Source: Streptomyces sp. 2131.1
GTDB lineage: Bacteria > Actinomycetota > Actinomycetes > Streptomycetales > Streptomycetaceae
Assembly (NCBI RefSeq): GCF_900105515.1
Contig: NZ_FNSY01000001.1
Coordinates: forward strand, 5,134,001 to 5,198,000
Direction of reading: 5' to 3'
Length of the DNA: 64,000 nucleotides
A program made the position numbers and the translations under genes. Shown here piece after piece: positions 23,997 to 32,048 of this stretch. Under the pieces are notes generated by a model that was given only the letters and a program-made list of their open reading frames with translations, ran no database searches and had not been told where the DNA came from. Positions within the stretch are counted from its first letter, which is position 1. The number at the start of each line of letters is the position of its first letter.

Positions 23997-24902
23997 TCAG
24001 CGCGCTTCCGTCGTACGGGCCTCGGCCGCGACGGCGGCGGGCGAGCGGGTGAGGTAGTCGACGGCCTGTGCCGTGCTGCCCTCCTGGGAGGGGTGGTACG
24101 CACGGCTCAGATAGCGCGGGATCGACTTCAGCATGGACGGGGTGCTGGGCAGGGTGCCGCGCCGGCCGCTGCGGTAGAACTGCCCGAAGGACGCCTTGCC
24201 CTCCAGGAGGCTCGGGTCGTTCTCCATGAAGAAGCGGGCGCCGCGCTGCCAGAGGAACGCCAGCGCGCTGAACGCCGTCGCCCAGGTCCGCACCCGCCGC
24301 CGGTAGCTGCCGTCGACGTGCATGAACACGTCGAAGGCGACCGAGCGGTGCTCGACCTCCTCGGCGCCGTGCCAGCGCAGCAGGTCCAGCATGGTGGGGT
24401 CGGCCCCGCGCCGGTCCAGCTCGTCGGCGTTGAGTATCCAGTCGCCGAGGAACGCGGTGTAGTGCTCGATCGCGGCTATCGTCGCCACCCGTTCCAGCAG
24501 CCACCACTTGCGCGCCCGGCCGGGCGGCAGGGTCCTGTCGCCGAGCAGCTTCTCGAAGAGCCAGTCGACCTGCGCGGTGTACGGCGTCGGGTCGAGCCCC
24601 TGCTCCTTCAGGTGTGGCAGCACGTCGTCGTGGGCCTGGGAGTGCATCGCCTCCTGGCCGATGAAGCCGATGACGTCCTGCCGCAGCTCCTCGTCGTGGA
24701 TGTACGGGAGCACCTGGCGGTAGACGTGGATGAACCAGCGTTCCCCGGCGGGCAGCAGGAGGTGGAGCACATTGATGGTGTGCGTGGTGAACGGGTCGCC
24801 CGGCACCCAGTGCAAGGGGGTGCGGTCCCAGGCGAAGTTGACCCGCCGGGCCTTGAGGAGGGTGCGCTCGGACGCGACCGCCGCTGGCTGCGTGTTAGAC
24901 AT
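23997..24902 (-). CDS. Predicted diiron protein of the metal-dependent hydrolase family (PF10118-like)
   Basis: A 301-residue protein with ferritin-like metal ligands in helices: GQEAMHSQAHD (E-x2-H), VATIAAIEHYTAF (E-H) and WHGAEEVEHRSVAFD (E-x2-H). The family is annotated as a metal-dependent hydrolase, but the residue pattern resembles diiron oxygenases/desaturases, and the neighbour two bases downstream is a 2Fe-2S reductase. Start 24902 (MSNTQPAAV) is chosen because family similarity begins soon after; the open frame extends upstream without similarity. First gene of the operon with the reductase and a TetR regulator. Confidence 0.8.
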   Translation of the reverse strand: MSNTQPAAVASERTLLKARRVNFAWDRTPLHWVPGDPFTTHTINVLHLLLPAGERWFIHVYRQVLPYIHDEELRQDVIGFIGQEAMHSQAHDDVLPHLKEQGLDPTPYTAQVDWLFEKLLGDRTLPPGRARKWWLLERVATIAAIEHYTAFLGDWILNADELDRRGADPTMLDLLRWHGAEEVEHRSVAFDVFMHVDGSYRRRVRTWATAFSALAFLWQRGARFFMENDPSLLEGKASFGQFYRSGRRGTLPSTPSMLKSIPRYLSRAYHPSQEGSTAQAVDYLTRSPAAVAAEARTTEAR

Positions 24903-24993
24903 GTTGTCAAAATACTGAGCGGTAAGCCCGGGGAACAGGGGTCTGCGCCGAATTCCCGCGCCCTCCCGCGCCGACGCGCTCCCGACCGGCGGT

Positions 24994-26919
24994 TCAGTGC
25001 AGCGCGACCACACGGCCCCCGTCCTTCAGCCGCCCCTCCAGCCTCGGCCTGGCCCCCGCCTCGGCCGGCACCGCGAGCAGCCGCCCCCGGGCGCTCCCCG
25101 TCACCCCGCCCGACGTGGCCAGCGACGCGAACTGCTCGCTGCCTGCCGCCAGGACGTACCACCGGCCGCCCGGCGACTTCCACAGCACGCCCGCCAGCAC
25201 CCGGGGGGCCCGCGCCCCGCACTCCGGCGCGTCCTCGGCGCGCGCCGCCACCGCACCGGGCTCCGACGGGCGGGCGGCCGGGGCCTGGAACTGGGCGATG
25301 ACCCGGCTCCCGGTGCCCCGCCAGGTCTCCGCCCTGGTGCACAGCCACTGCGCCGTGCCACCGTCCTCGGGCAGCGGCTGCCGGGCGTACGCCCAGGAGT
25401 TGACCGTCCGCACCCCGTGCGACCGGACCTCCGGCAGCAGGCACGCGGTCCGCGCCCAGCTCTCCCGCTCGGCCCGCCCGGTGACGTCGTGCGGCTTCCC
25501 CGGCGCACCCGAGGTCAGCCGGGCCGGGGCCAGCTCGCCCAGGTCCGTGACCAGCCGTACCGCCCCGCCCCCGGTCAGCTCGACGGCTTCCCAGGACCGG
25601 CAGCCCGGGCCGGTCGCCGGAGCGGCCGACGCGTCGGTCACCCCGTCGGGGGAGCGGGGCAGCGGGCGCGGCGCCCGGTCCGGCGCGAGCAGGTCCCGCA
25701 CCCGGACGCCCCGCACCCAGGGCGCAGTCAGGTACCGCACACCGTCCCGGGTGCGGGCCACCACCAGGGCGCCCGACGACGCCGCGTCCGCCCCGTCCAC
25801 CCGGGCGAAGTCGAGGGCGGCGCCCAGCGACGGGTCGGCGTTGCGCGGCTCGGCGTACCGCACGACGCGCAGCCCGTCGTGGAACAGCACCACCGCGGAC
25901 TCGCCCACCTCACCCGCGTACAGCAGCTGCGGCGCCCCCATCGGCGGGCCCACCGGTGTGCCCGGTGTCGCCGAGGTCCGCACCCCGGCGCCCGGCCGGG
26001 CCCACACCTCCAAGGCCCGGCGCAGCAGCCGGGTGTCCCCGGTGCGGTCGCCGCGGGTGGGCCAGGCGGTGAAGTCCGTACGCGGCGAGCGCTGCCAGAA
26101 CTCCGCGGGCACCCGGCGCAACGACCCGGGGTCCAGGGCCGCTTCGGACGCCGGATTGCGCGCGTACAACGGGGCGGACAGCGAGCCGCGCCCCCAGCCC
26201 TCACCGGGCAGCCCGAGCAACGCCCCGCACACCAGCAGCGCGGCGAGGGCCGCGAGCGCGGTCCGGGCCCGCCGGCGGCGGCGCGGCAGGTCGGGCGGCC
26301 GGGCCTGGAGCGAGCAGGGGTCGAACTCCGGCGAGGCGAGGAGCGCGTGGCCGGCGGTGATGGTGTCGGCCTCCATCAGGGCCGCGTGCGGATCGGCCAC
26401 CCCGGCGGCGGCCAGCTCCCGCCGGACTTCCCCGTCGGCCAGCCCTTCGAGGCCGCGCAGGACGAACGCGGCGCGGGCGGGGGCCCCGGCCGCCGCCAGC
26501 TCGCGCTCCAGGGCGAGTTCGCCGGCCCCGCCCGGGTGCGGGAGCAGCCGCAGGCCCCAGGCGTACGGCAGGGCGGGAGGGAGCCGGCGCAGCCGCAGGC
26601 GCAGTCGGCCGATGCGCCCCGGTGCCAGCGCCCGGCGCAGCACCTGGCGGCGCACGTACGCGTATCCGGGGTCGGTGGGCCCGGTGCGGCCCGGGTGCCG
26701 GGGGAGCGGGATCGTGGCGGCTCCGGCGCGGTGGGCGGCCTGGAGGGAGCGCTGGGCGAGGGCGTGGGCGGCGAAGACGCGCCGGCCACGGCTCACCGAG
26801 GGCGGCAGCAGGAGGTAGCCGATCCGCACGAGGCGCGGGTAGTGCTCGACGAGCGCGGCCTCGGCCTGTTCCGCGTCGGCCGGGGCGACGGCGGGCGGTA
26901 GCTCTGACGGTGTGCGCAC
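24994..26919 (-). CDS. Sigma-like N-terminal domain fused to a transmembrane segment and large outer domain
   Basis: A 641-residue protein of unrecognised family. The first 200 residues look like a degenerate ECF sigma factor: LVEHYPRLVRIGYLLLPP resembles region 2, and ARAAFVLRGLEGLADGEVRRELAAAGV resembles the region 4 helix-turn-helix. An Arg-rich stop-transfer (PRRRRRAR) and a hydrophobic helix (TALAALAALLVCGALLGLP) follow near residue 235. The remaining 390 residues have a few cysteines and no recognised motif and should be extracytoplasmic. GTG start. Sigma homology is my inference. Confidence 0.65.
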   Translation of the reverse strand: MRTPSELPPAVAPADAEQAEAALVEHYPRLVRIGYLLLPPSVSRGRRVFAAHALAQRSLQAAHRAGAATIPLPRHPGRTGPTDPGYAYVRRQVLRRALAPGRIGRLRLRLRRLPPALPYAWGLRLLPHPGGAGELALERELAAAGAPARAAFVLRGLEGLADGEVRRELAAAGVADPHAALMEADTITAGHALLASPEFDPCSLQARPPDLPRRRRRARTALAALAALLVCGALLGLPGEGWGRGSLSAPLYARNPASEAALDPGSLRRVPAEFWQRSPRTDFTAWPTRGDRTGDTRLLRRALEVWARPGAGVRTSATPGTPVGPPMGAPQLLYAGEVGESAVVLFHDGLRVVRYAEPRNADPSLGAALDFARVDGADAASSGALVVARTRDGVRYLTAPWVRGVRVRDLLAPDRAPRPLPRSPDGVTDASAAPATGPGCRSWEAVELTGGGAVRLVTDLGELAPARLTSGAPGKPHDVTGRAERESWARTACLLPEVRSHGVRTVNSWAYARQPLPEDGGTAQWLCTRAETWRGTGSRVIAQFQAPAARPSEPGAVAARAEDAPECGARAPRVLAGVLWKSPGGRWYVLAAGSEQFASLATSGGVTGSARGRLLAVPAEAGARPRLEGRLKDGGRVVALH

Positions 26920-26949
26920 ATTCAGCTGAACGAGCGAATGGTGCGATGG

Positions 26950-27531
26950 TCACTCCGGGGCCCGCCCGTCGGGGCCCGGACGGGGTCGGGCGAACCGGGC
27001 CAGCGGTTCGTCGACCGGCGCTCCGGTCATCCGGTTGGCGAAGGTGGACAGGGTGTAGGTGGCGATGCCGAGGGTCACCTCCAGCGCGTTGCGCGCGGTG
27101 TAGCCGTGGGCGGTGAACGCCTCGATCGCGGCGTCGTCGACGGCCCCGTTCGCCGCCAGGACGGCCAGTATGAACTGCCGCATCGCTTCGAGGCGCTCGT
27201 CGGGGAGCGGGGTGCTCCCGCGCAGTGCGGCTATGAGCGCGGGCTCTGCTTCGAGGGCGGTGAGTACGCCGGTGTGCATCGCCACGCAGACGTGGCAGTC
27301 GTTCCGGGTGGCCATGGTCATGCTCAGGACCTCGCGGGAGAGCTGGTCCAGGGTGCCGGCCTCGAAGAGCGCGTTCATCTTCAGGAAGCCGCTGAGCACC
27401 TCGGGGGAGGTGGCCATCCGGGCGGCGGCGGCCGGCAGGAAGCCCTGCTTCCGCGCGATGGCCGACAGTCCGGCCTGGGCGGCGGCGGGAGCGGATTCGA
27501 GGGTGTGGTCGGGGAAGGCGGTCGCGGGCAT
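26950..27531 (-). CDS. AhpD-like/carboxymuconolactone decarboxylase family protein
   Basis: A 193-residue alkylhydroperoxidase-fold protein with the redox/proton-relay motif CHVCVAMH (C-x2-C-x3-H) near residue 83, followed by the typical A-L-E-A...R...L pattern. Such proteins act in peroxide reduction or small-molecule decarboxylation. The start at 27531 (MPATAFPDH) follows GAGAGG; a longer frame reaches 27600 through the operator region and is unlikely. Divergent from a MarR regulator with a 68-bp operator region between them, so probably a MarR target. Confidence 0.86.
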   Translation of the reverse strand: MPATAFPDHTLESAPAAAQAGLSAIARKQGFLPAAAARMATSPEVLSGFLKMNALFEAGTLDQLSREVLSMTMATRNDCHVCVAMHTGVLTALEAEPALIAALRGSTPLPDERLEAMRQFILAVLAANGAVDDAAIEAFTAHGYTARNALEVTLGIATYTLSTFANRMTGAPVDEPLARFARPRPGPDGRAPE

Positions 27532-27547
27532 GGTGGACCTCTCGCGT

Positions 27548-27595
27548 AAACTCGACAACATGATTGACGAAAACGTAAACCAGGTTGTCGAGTTT
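27548..27595. promoter_or_regulatory. Palindromic operator region of the AhpD-like/MarR pair
   Basis: AAACTCGACAAC (27548-27559) and its exact inverse GTTGTCGAGTTT (27584-27595) flank a 24-nt spacer. Inside are two smaller dyads: TCGACAA-N5-TTGACGA (27552-27570) and CGTAAAC-N3-GTTGTCG (27574-27590). Their size fits MarR dimer sites. The region covers the whole divergent promoter gap; TTGACG at 27564 may be a -35 element. Confidence 0.75.
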
Positions 27596-27599
27596 CGCA

Positions 27600-28103
27600 A
27601 TGGCTGAACGTGCGGGCGGGCGTGGAGAAGTGCGCCCCGAGGAGACCGGCAGAGGCTTCGAGCTGCCCCTTCTGCTGTTCGCCGGCTTCCGGTCGGTCAT
27701 CGACGCGCTCCATCGCGAACTGGCCGAGCAGGGCCACCCCGACATGCGGCCCGCGTACGGCTACGCCCTCCAGGCCGTGGGGATCGAGGGTGCGACCGCC
27801 AGTGAGATCGGCCGCCGCCTCGGTGTCTCCAAGCAGGCCGCGGGCAAGACCGTCGACAGGCTGGAGGCCCTCGGTTACGTGGAACGCGCCGACGACCCGG
27901 CCGACGGGCGCCGCAAGCTGGTCCTGCTGACCGCGCGGGGCATCGACGTCCTGCGGCGGTCCGCCGAGGGCTTCGACCGGCTGCGCGCCGAGTGGGTACG
28001 GGCCCTCGGCGCCGAGCGGGTCCGCGCCGTGGAGGACGACCTGCGCACGATGGCCCCGGACGGCGCCTTCCGGCTCGACGTCGCGGCCTGGTTCAACGGC
28101 TGA
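27600..28103 (+). CDS. MarR-family regulator
   Basis: A 167-residue winged-helix repressor: GATASEIGRRLGVSKQAAGKTVDRLEALGY is the recognition region, and DDPADGRRKLVLLTARG the wing. ATG at 27600, directly downstream of the inverted repeat at 27584-27595, so the operator overlaps its own translation start region. An in-frame ATG at 27585 lies inside the palindrome and is less likely. Expected to repress itself and the divergent AhpD-like gene, probably in response to an oxidant or phenolic ligand. Confidence 0.88.
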   Translation: MAERAGGRGEVRPEETGRGFELPLLLFAGFRSVIDALHRELAEQGHPDMRPAYGYALQAVGIEGATASEIGRRLGVSKQAAGKTVDRLEALGYVERADDPADGRRKLVLLTARGIDVLRRSAEGFDRLRAEWVRALGAERVRAVEDDLRTMAPDGAFRLDVAAWFNG

Positions 28104-28138
28104 GCGCGATCCCGGAGGCTTGGACTACTCGCACGAGA

Positions 28139-28151
28139 CATAGGACGTATG
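28139..28151. promoter_or_regulatory. Small dyad upstream of the fucosidase
   Basis: CATAGGACGTATG: CATA/TATG half-sites around a 5-bp centre, 98 bp before the fucosidase start. It may be an operator for a sugar-responsive regulator; only symmetry and position support it. Confidence 0.3.
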
Positions 28152-28248
28152 GAGTCCGAACCCTTTCCGTCACCCTCCTGGTGCGGCACCATGCACGCGT
28201 CGGCACCCGATAGATCCGACCACTCGTGGTCGCGAAGGAGAGGGAACC

Positions 28249-29904
28249 ATGGCACGACGCACCCATGTGCTCAGCCCGCTCGCGCTGGCGGCCGCCGCCG
28301 CGCTCATCCCCGTAACCGCCACCGCACAGCAGGCCGCGCCCGGGCCGTCCGCAGCCGCGGGTGCGTGCCGGGGGCCCGTGAAACCCGCCTCCCAGATGAC
28401 GGTCGATGACTGCGACAGCCCCGCACGGATCATCGAAAAGGCGGCGAACATCGTTCCCACCGCCGGCCAGCTCGCCTGGCAGCAGCGGGAGGTCACCGCC
28501 TTCACCCACTTCGGCATGAACACCTTCACCGGCCGCGAGTGGGGCTCGGGCACCGAGGACGAGAAGCTCTTCGCGCCCGCCGCCATCGACGCCGACCAGT
28601 GGATGCGCGTCTACAAGGCCGCCGGCGCCGAACAGGTCATGCTCACCGTCAAGCACCACGACGGCTTCGTCCTCTACCCCAGCCGCTACACCGACCACTC
28701 GGTCGCCCTCAGCCCCGGCAGCCCCGACGTCGTCGCCGCCTATGTGAAGGCCGCCCGCAAGGCCGGGCTGAAGGTCGGCTTCTACCTCTCGCCCTCCGAC
28801 GGCGCCGAACTCCCGCACGCCTGGCACGCCGAGTGGGTCGAGAAGATCCGCGCCAAGCAGGCCGCCGGCCGGCCGCTGTCCCTGCCCGAGCGGATGGCCC
28901 TCGAGGACGGCGACCGAGCGCCGGCCGGGCAGGGTCGCTTCGGCAACGGCAGCCCCGTCACCGCACGCACCATCCCCACCCTGGTCCCCGGCGACGACCG
29001 CGCCGCCCGTGTCAGGAGCGGCAAGCTGCCCACCTTCCAGGTGCGGGCCGACGACTACGACGCGTACTACCTCAACCAGCTCTACGAGATCTTCACCCAG
29101 TACGGCCCCGTCGAGGAGCTGTGGCTCGACGGCGCGAACCCCTGGTCCGGCTCCGGCATCACGCAGAAGTACGACGTCAAGCAGTGGTTCGACATGGTCA
29201 AGGCGCTCTCGCCGGACACCGTCGTCTTCCAGGGGCCCCAGGGCGTGCGCTGGGTCGGCAACGAGAACGGCACGGCCCGCGAGACCGAGTGGAGCGTCAC
29301 CCCGCACACCACCGACCCGTGGACCGGGCTCGGCTCGCTGCCCAACGACTCCACCGACCCCGACATCGGCTCCCGCGACCGGCTCCTCGCACCCGGGGTC
29401 AACCATCTCCAGTGGTACCCGGCCGAGGCCGACGTCTCCAACCGGCCCGGCTGGTTCTACCATCCCGACGAACAGCCCAAGAGCGCCGCGCAGTTGATGA
29501 GCCTGTACGAGAAGAGCGTCGGCCGCAACGCCTCGCTCCTGCTCAACGTCCCGCCCGCCCCCGACGGCCGGATCGCCGACGCGGACGTGGCGCAACTGAC
29601 CGCCTTCGGTGCCGACGTGCGCCAAATCTACGGCACCGACGTACGCGAGCACGCCCGCGGCCCGTACACCTTCGACCGGGTCGCCGTCCGCGAGGACATC
29701 CGGCACGGACAGCGGGTGGAGAAGTTCGCGGTCGAGGCCAGGGTGAACGGCGTCTGGCAGCGGATCGCCGAGGGCACCACCATCGGCCACGAACGCATCC
29801 TCCCCCTGCCCGGGGCCGTCACGGCGTCGGCGGTCCGCGTCAAGGTGCTGGAATCCCGGGCGAAGCCGCACCTCGGCACCACCACCCTGCACCTGGCCGA
29901 GTAG
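28249..29904 (+). CDS. Secreted alpha-L-fucosidase, GH29
   Basis: A 551-residue exported glycosidase. The signal peptide ends near TATAQ. The GH29 core shows FTHFGMNTFTGREWG, LTVKHHDGFVLYPSRYT and VEELWLDGANPW, where the Asp after Leu-Trp-Leu matches the family nucleophile. The C-terminal 100 residues (YTFDRVAVREDI...) look like a discoidin/F5-8-type beta domain. GAAGGAGAGGG precedes the ATG. Releases fucose from glycans outside the cell; no fucose transport genes lie nearby. Ends three bases before the convergent response-regulator gene. Confidence 0.92.
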   Translation: MARRTHVLSPLALAAAAALIPVTATAQQAAPGPSAAAGACRGPVKPASQMTVDDCDSPARIIEKAANIVPTAGQLAWQQREVTAFTHFGMNTFTGREWGSGTEDEKLFAPAAIDADQWMRVYKAAGAEQVMLTVKHHDGFVLYPSRYTDHSVALSPGSPDVVAAYVKAARKAGLKVGFYLSPSDGAELPHAWHAEWVEKIRAKQAAGRPLSLPERMALEDGDRAPAGQGRFGNGSPVTARTIPTLVPGDDRAARVRSGKLPTFQVRADDYDAYYLNQLYEIFTQYGPVEELWLDGANPWSGSGITQKYDVKQWFDMVKALSPDTVVFQGPQGVRWVGNENGTARETEWSVTPHTTDPWTGLGSLPNDSTDPDIGSRDRLLAPGVNHLQWYPAEADVSNRPGWFYHPDEQPKSAAQLMSLYEKSVGRNASLLLNVPPAPDGRIADADVAQLTAFGADVRQIYGTDVREHARGPYTFDRVAVREDIRHGQRVEKFAVEARVNGVWQRIAEGTTIGHERILPLPGAVTASAVRVKVLESRAKPHLGTTTLHLAE

Positions 29905-29907
29905 CCG

Positions 29908-30555
29908 CTAACCCCGGTCCAGATACGCCAGTACGGCCAGAACGCGGCGGTTGTCGTCGTCGGACGGCGGCAGGCTCAGCTTCCCGAAGATGTTCGAGGT
30001 GTGCTTGGCCACCGCCCGCTCGGTGATCACCATCTGCGAGGCGATCGCCGCGTTCGACCGGCCCTGGGCCATCAGCTCCATGACCTCCCGCTCGCGCGGC
30101 GTCAGCCCGCCCATCGGCTTGTCCTGCGAACGCCGTGTCAGCAGCTGCGAGATGACCTGCGGATCCATCGCCGTACCGCCCGCCGCGACCCGGCGCACCG
30201 CGTCGATGAACTGGTCCGCGTCGAAGACCCGGTCCTTGAGCAGGTACCCGATCCCGCCGTTGCCGTCGGCCAGCAGCTCGCGCGCGTACAACTGCTCGAC
30301 GTGCTGGGAGAGTACGAGGACCGGCAGCCCGGGCCGCGCCCGCCGGGCCGCCAGCGCGCACTGGAGCCCCTCGTCCGAGTGGGAAGGCGGGAGCCGGACG
30401 TCGACGACCGCGACGTCCGGCTCCAACTCGGCCAGAGCTCTGGTGAGTTCCGGCCCGGTCTCGACGGCGGCCGCGATCTCGAAGTCGTATGCTTCCAGCA
30501 TCCGGACCAGGCCGTCGCGCAGCAGGAAGAGATCTTCGGCTAGGACAACTCGCAA
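29908..30555 (-). CDS. NarL/LuxR-family response regulator
   Basis: A 215-residue response regulator: receiver domain with AED near the N-terminus, phospho-acceptor in VAVVDVRLPP and Lys in GYLLKDRV, then a LuxR helix-turn-helix (LTPREREVMELMAQGRSNAAIASQM). TTG start at 30555 (MRVVLAEDLFLLRDGL), with GGAG six bases upstream, is chosen because no ATG/GTG gives a family-like N-terminus. The gene overlaps the sensor kinase 3' end by 16 bp, so the pair is translationally coupled. Confidence 0.9.
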   Translation of the reverse strand: MRVVLAEDLFLLRDGLVRMLEAYDFEIAAAVETGPELTRALAELEPDVAVVDVRLPPSHSDEGLQCALAARRARPGLPVLVLSQHVEQLYARELLADGNGGIGYLLKDRVFDADQFIDAVRRVAAGGTAMDPQVISQLLTRRSQDKPMGGLTPREREVMELMAQGRSNAAIASQMVITERAVAKHTSNIFGKLSLPPSDDDNRRVLAVLAYLDRG

Positions 30556-31808
30556 GGGATCTCCATGGTCACCATGGTGGGACCGCCCGCGGGGCTGCTG
30601 ACGGCCATGATGCCGTCGAATGTACCGAGCCGGCGTTCGATACCGCTCAGGCCCGAGCCCGCACCCACCGAGGCCCCGCCCCGGCCGTTGTCCGTGACCG
30701 AGACCTTCAGCGCTCCTTCGCCGTGGCGCAGGTCCACCCAGATCCGGTCGGCGCCCGAGTGCTTCGCCGCGTTCGTCAGCGCCTCGCTGACAGCGAAGTA
30801 CGCCGCCGACTCGACCGGCGCGTCCGCCCGGCCCGTCAGTTCCACGTCCACGTCGCACGGGATCGGCAGCCGCAGCGCCAGCGCCTTCACCGCGTCCCCC
30901 AGCCCGCGCTCGGCCAGCACCGGCGGGTGGATGCCCCGGACCAGGTCGCGCAGCTCCGTCAGCGCCTCGGCCGAGGACTCCCTGGCCATCGCCAGCAGCT
31001 GCTTCGCCTGCGCCGGGTCCTTCTCGATCAGCGCCTCGACGGTGCCCAGGTTCATCCCCATCGCCACCAGCCGGGCCTGCGCCCCGTCGTGCAGATCACG
31101 CTCGATGCGCCGCAGCTCGGACGCGGCCGTGTCGACGGCCTCGTGCCGGGTCTCCGTCAACCGGTCGATGCGCAGGGCGAGTTCCTGCTCCTGGGTGGGC
31201 GCCAGCACCGACCGGGCGAGCACGAAGTGCGCCCGCAGCAGCCGCTCGCTCACCAGCACCCCGAGCGCGAAGACCGCCGCACCGAGCGCGGCGGCCGCCA
31301 GCCCCGTCGCCTGGCTGTCGACCGGGACGAACCCGTACCAGTACTGGTCGTCCCTGAAGACCCGCCACAGACCGGCCGCCAGGACGAACCCCTCCACCGG
31401 GTAGACCATCAGCGCCGCCGCCAGTACGGCCACCACGTACCCGGCCGTCATGTCGACCACCATCCAGCGCATGTCCCGCCAGGTCGCCGGGTCCTTCAGC
31501 ATCAGCGTGGTCCGCTCCACCTGCCCGGTGAAGCCGCTGCGCACATCCTTCGGCAACGGCCGGTACGGGACCGGGATGCGCACGTCGGACCAGGTGACGG
31601 CCAGCAGCCGGCGCTGGTTGGCGTGCTTGCGGACCGCCTGGAGGATGTACGGCGTGGTCACCAGGCCGATGCCCAGCGGGATCATGACTATGGAGACCAG
31701 CGCCAGTACGAAGAGCGTGCACGAGCCCGCGATGGCGGCGAACGACAGCACCAGCCCGCGTCCCGCGGCCAGCAGCGCCGACCCGATCCGTCCCCGTTTC
31801 GCGTCCAT
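30540..31808 (-). CDS. Two-component sensor histidine kinase (HisKA_3 type)
   Basis: A 422-residue membrane kinase. About four hydrophobic segments lie in the first 215 residues; the phosphorylation site is RRIERDLHDGAQARLVAM (His in DLHDGAQ), and the ATPase domain shows SEALTNAAKHSGA (N box), DNGRGG and GSGLSGIERR (G boxes). Start 31808 (MDAKRGRIG) just before the first membrane segment. Partner of the overlapping response regulator; divergent from the MMPL transporter at 32049, its likely target. Confidence 0.93.
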   Translation of the reverse strand: MDAKRGRIGSALLAAGRGLVLSFAAIAGSCTLFVLALVSIVMIPLGIGLVTTPYILQAVRKHANQRRLLAVTWSDVRIPVPYRPLPKDVRSGFTGQVERTTLMLKDPATWRDMRWMVVDMTAGYVVAVLAAALMVYPVEGFVLAAGLWRVFRDDQYWYGFVPVDSQATGLAAAALGAAVFALGVLVSERLLRAHFVLARSVLAPTQEQELALRIDRLTETRHEAVDTAASELRRIERDLHDGAQARLVAMGMNLGTVEALIEKDPAQAKQLLAMARESSAEALTELRDLVRGIHPPVLAERGLGDAVKALALRLPIPCDVDVELTGRADAPVESAAYFAVSEALTNAAKHSGADRIWVDLRHGEGALKVSVTDNGRGGASVGAGSGLSGIERRLGTFDGIMAVSSPAGGPTMVTMEIPCELS

Positions 31809-31897
31809 CCCGGTCCCTCTTCCCCTCGCCGGGCCCCTGTGCCGGCCCCGTGTCGCACACAGTCTGACCCGGCGCGCCCGGCGAACGTCAGCCGGTT

Positions 31898-31912
31898 CCC
31901 CACCCGGTGGGG
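31898..31912. promoter_or_regulatory. 15-bp palindrome in the kinase/MMPL intergenic region
   Basis: CCCCACC-C-GGTGGGG is perfect around a central C, in the 240-bp gap between the divergent kinase and MMPL genes. Candidate response-regulator site; position and symmetry only. Confidence 0.4.
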
Positions 31913-32048
31913 GTGTACCCAGCACCACCCTCGCCACCTCGCCCTACGTGCCGCGCGACCGGGGGTTCCACCGGCTGGGGCCGCCCTCCGGCCGTTCCTA
32001 GATTCGAGGTGCATCGTCGGACTTCCACCAACAGGGGGCGAACCCGCC

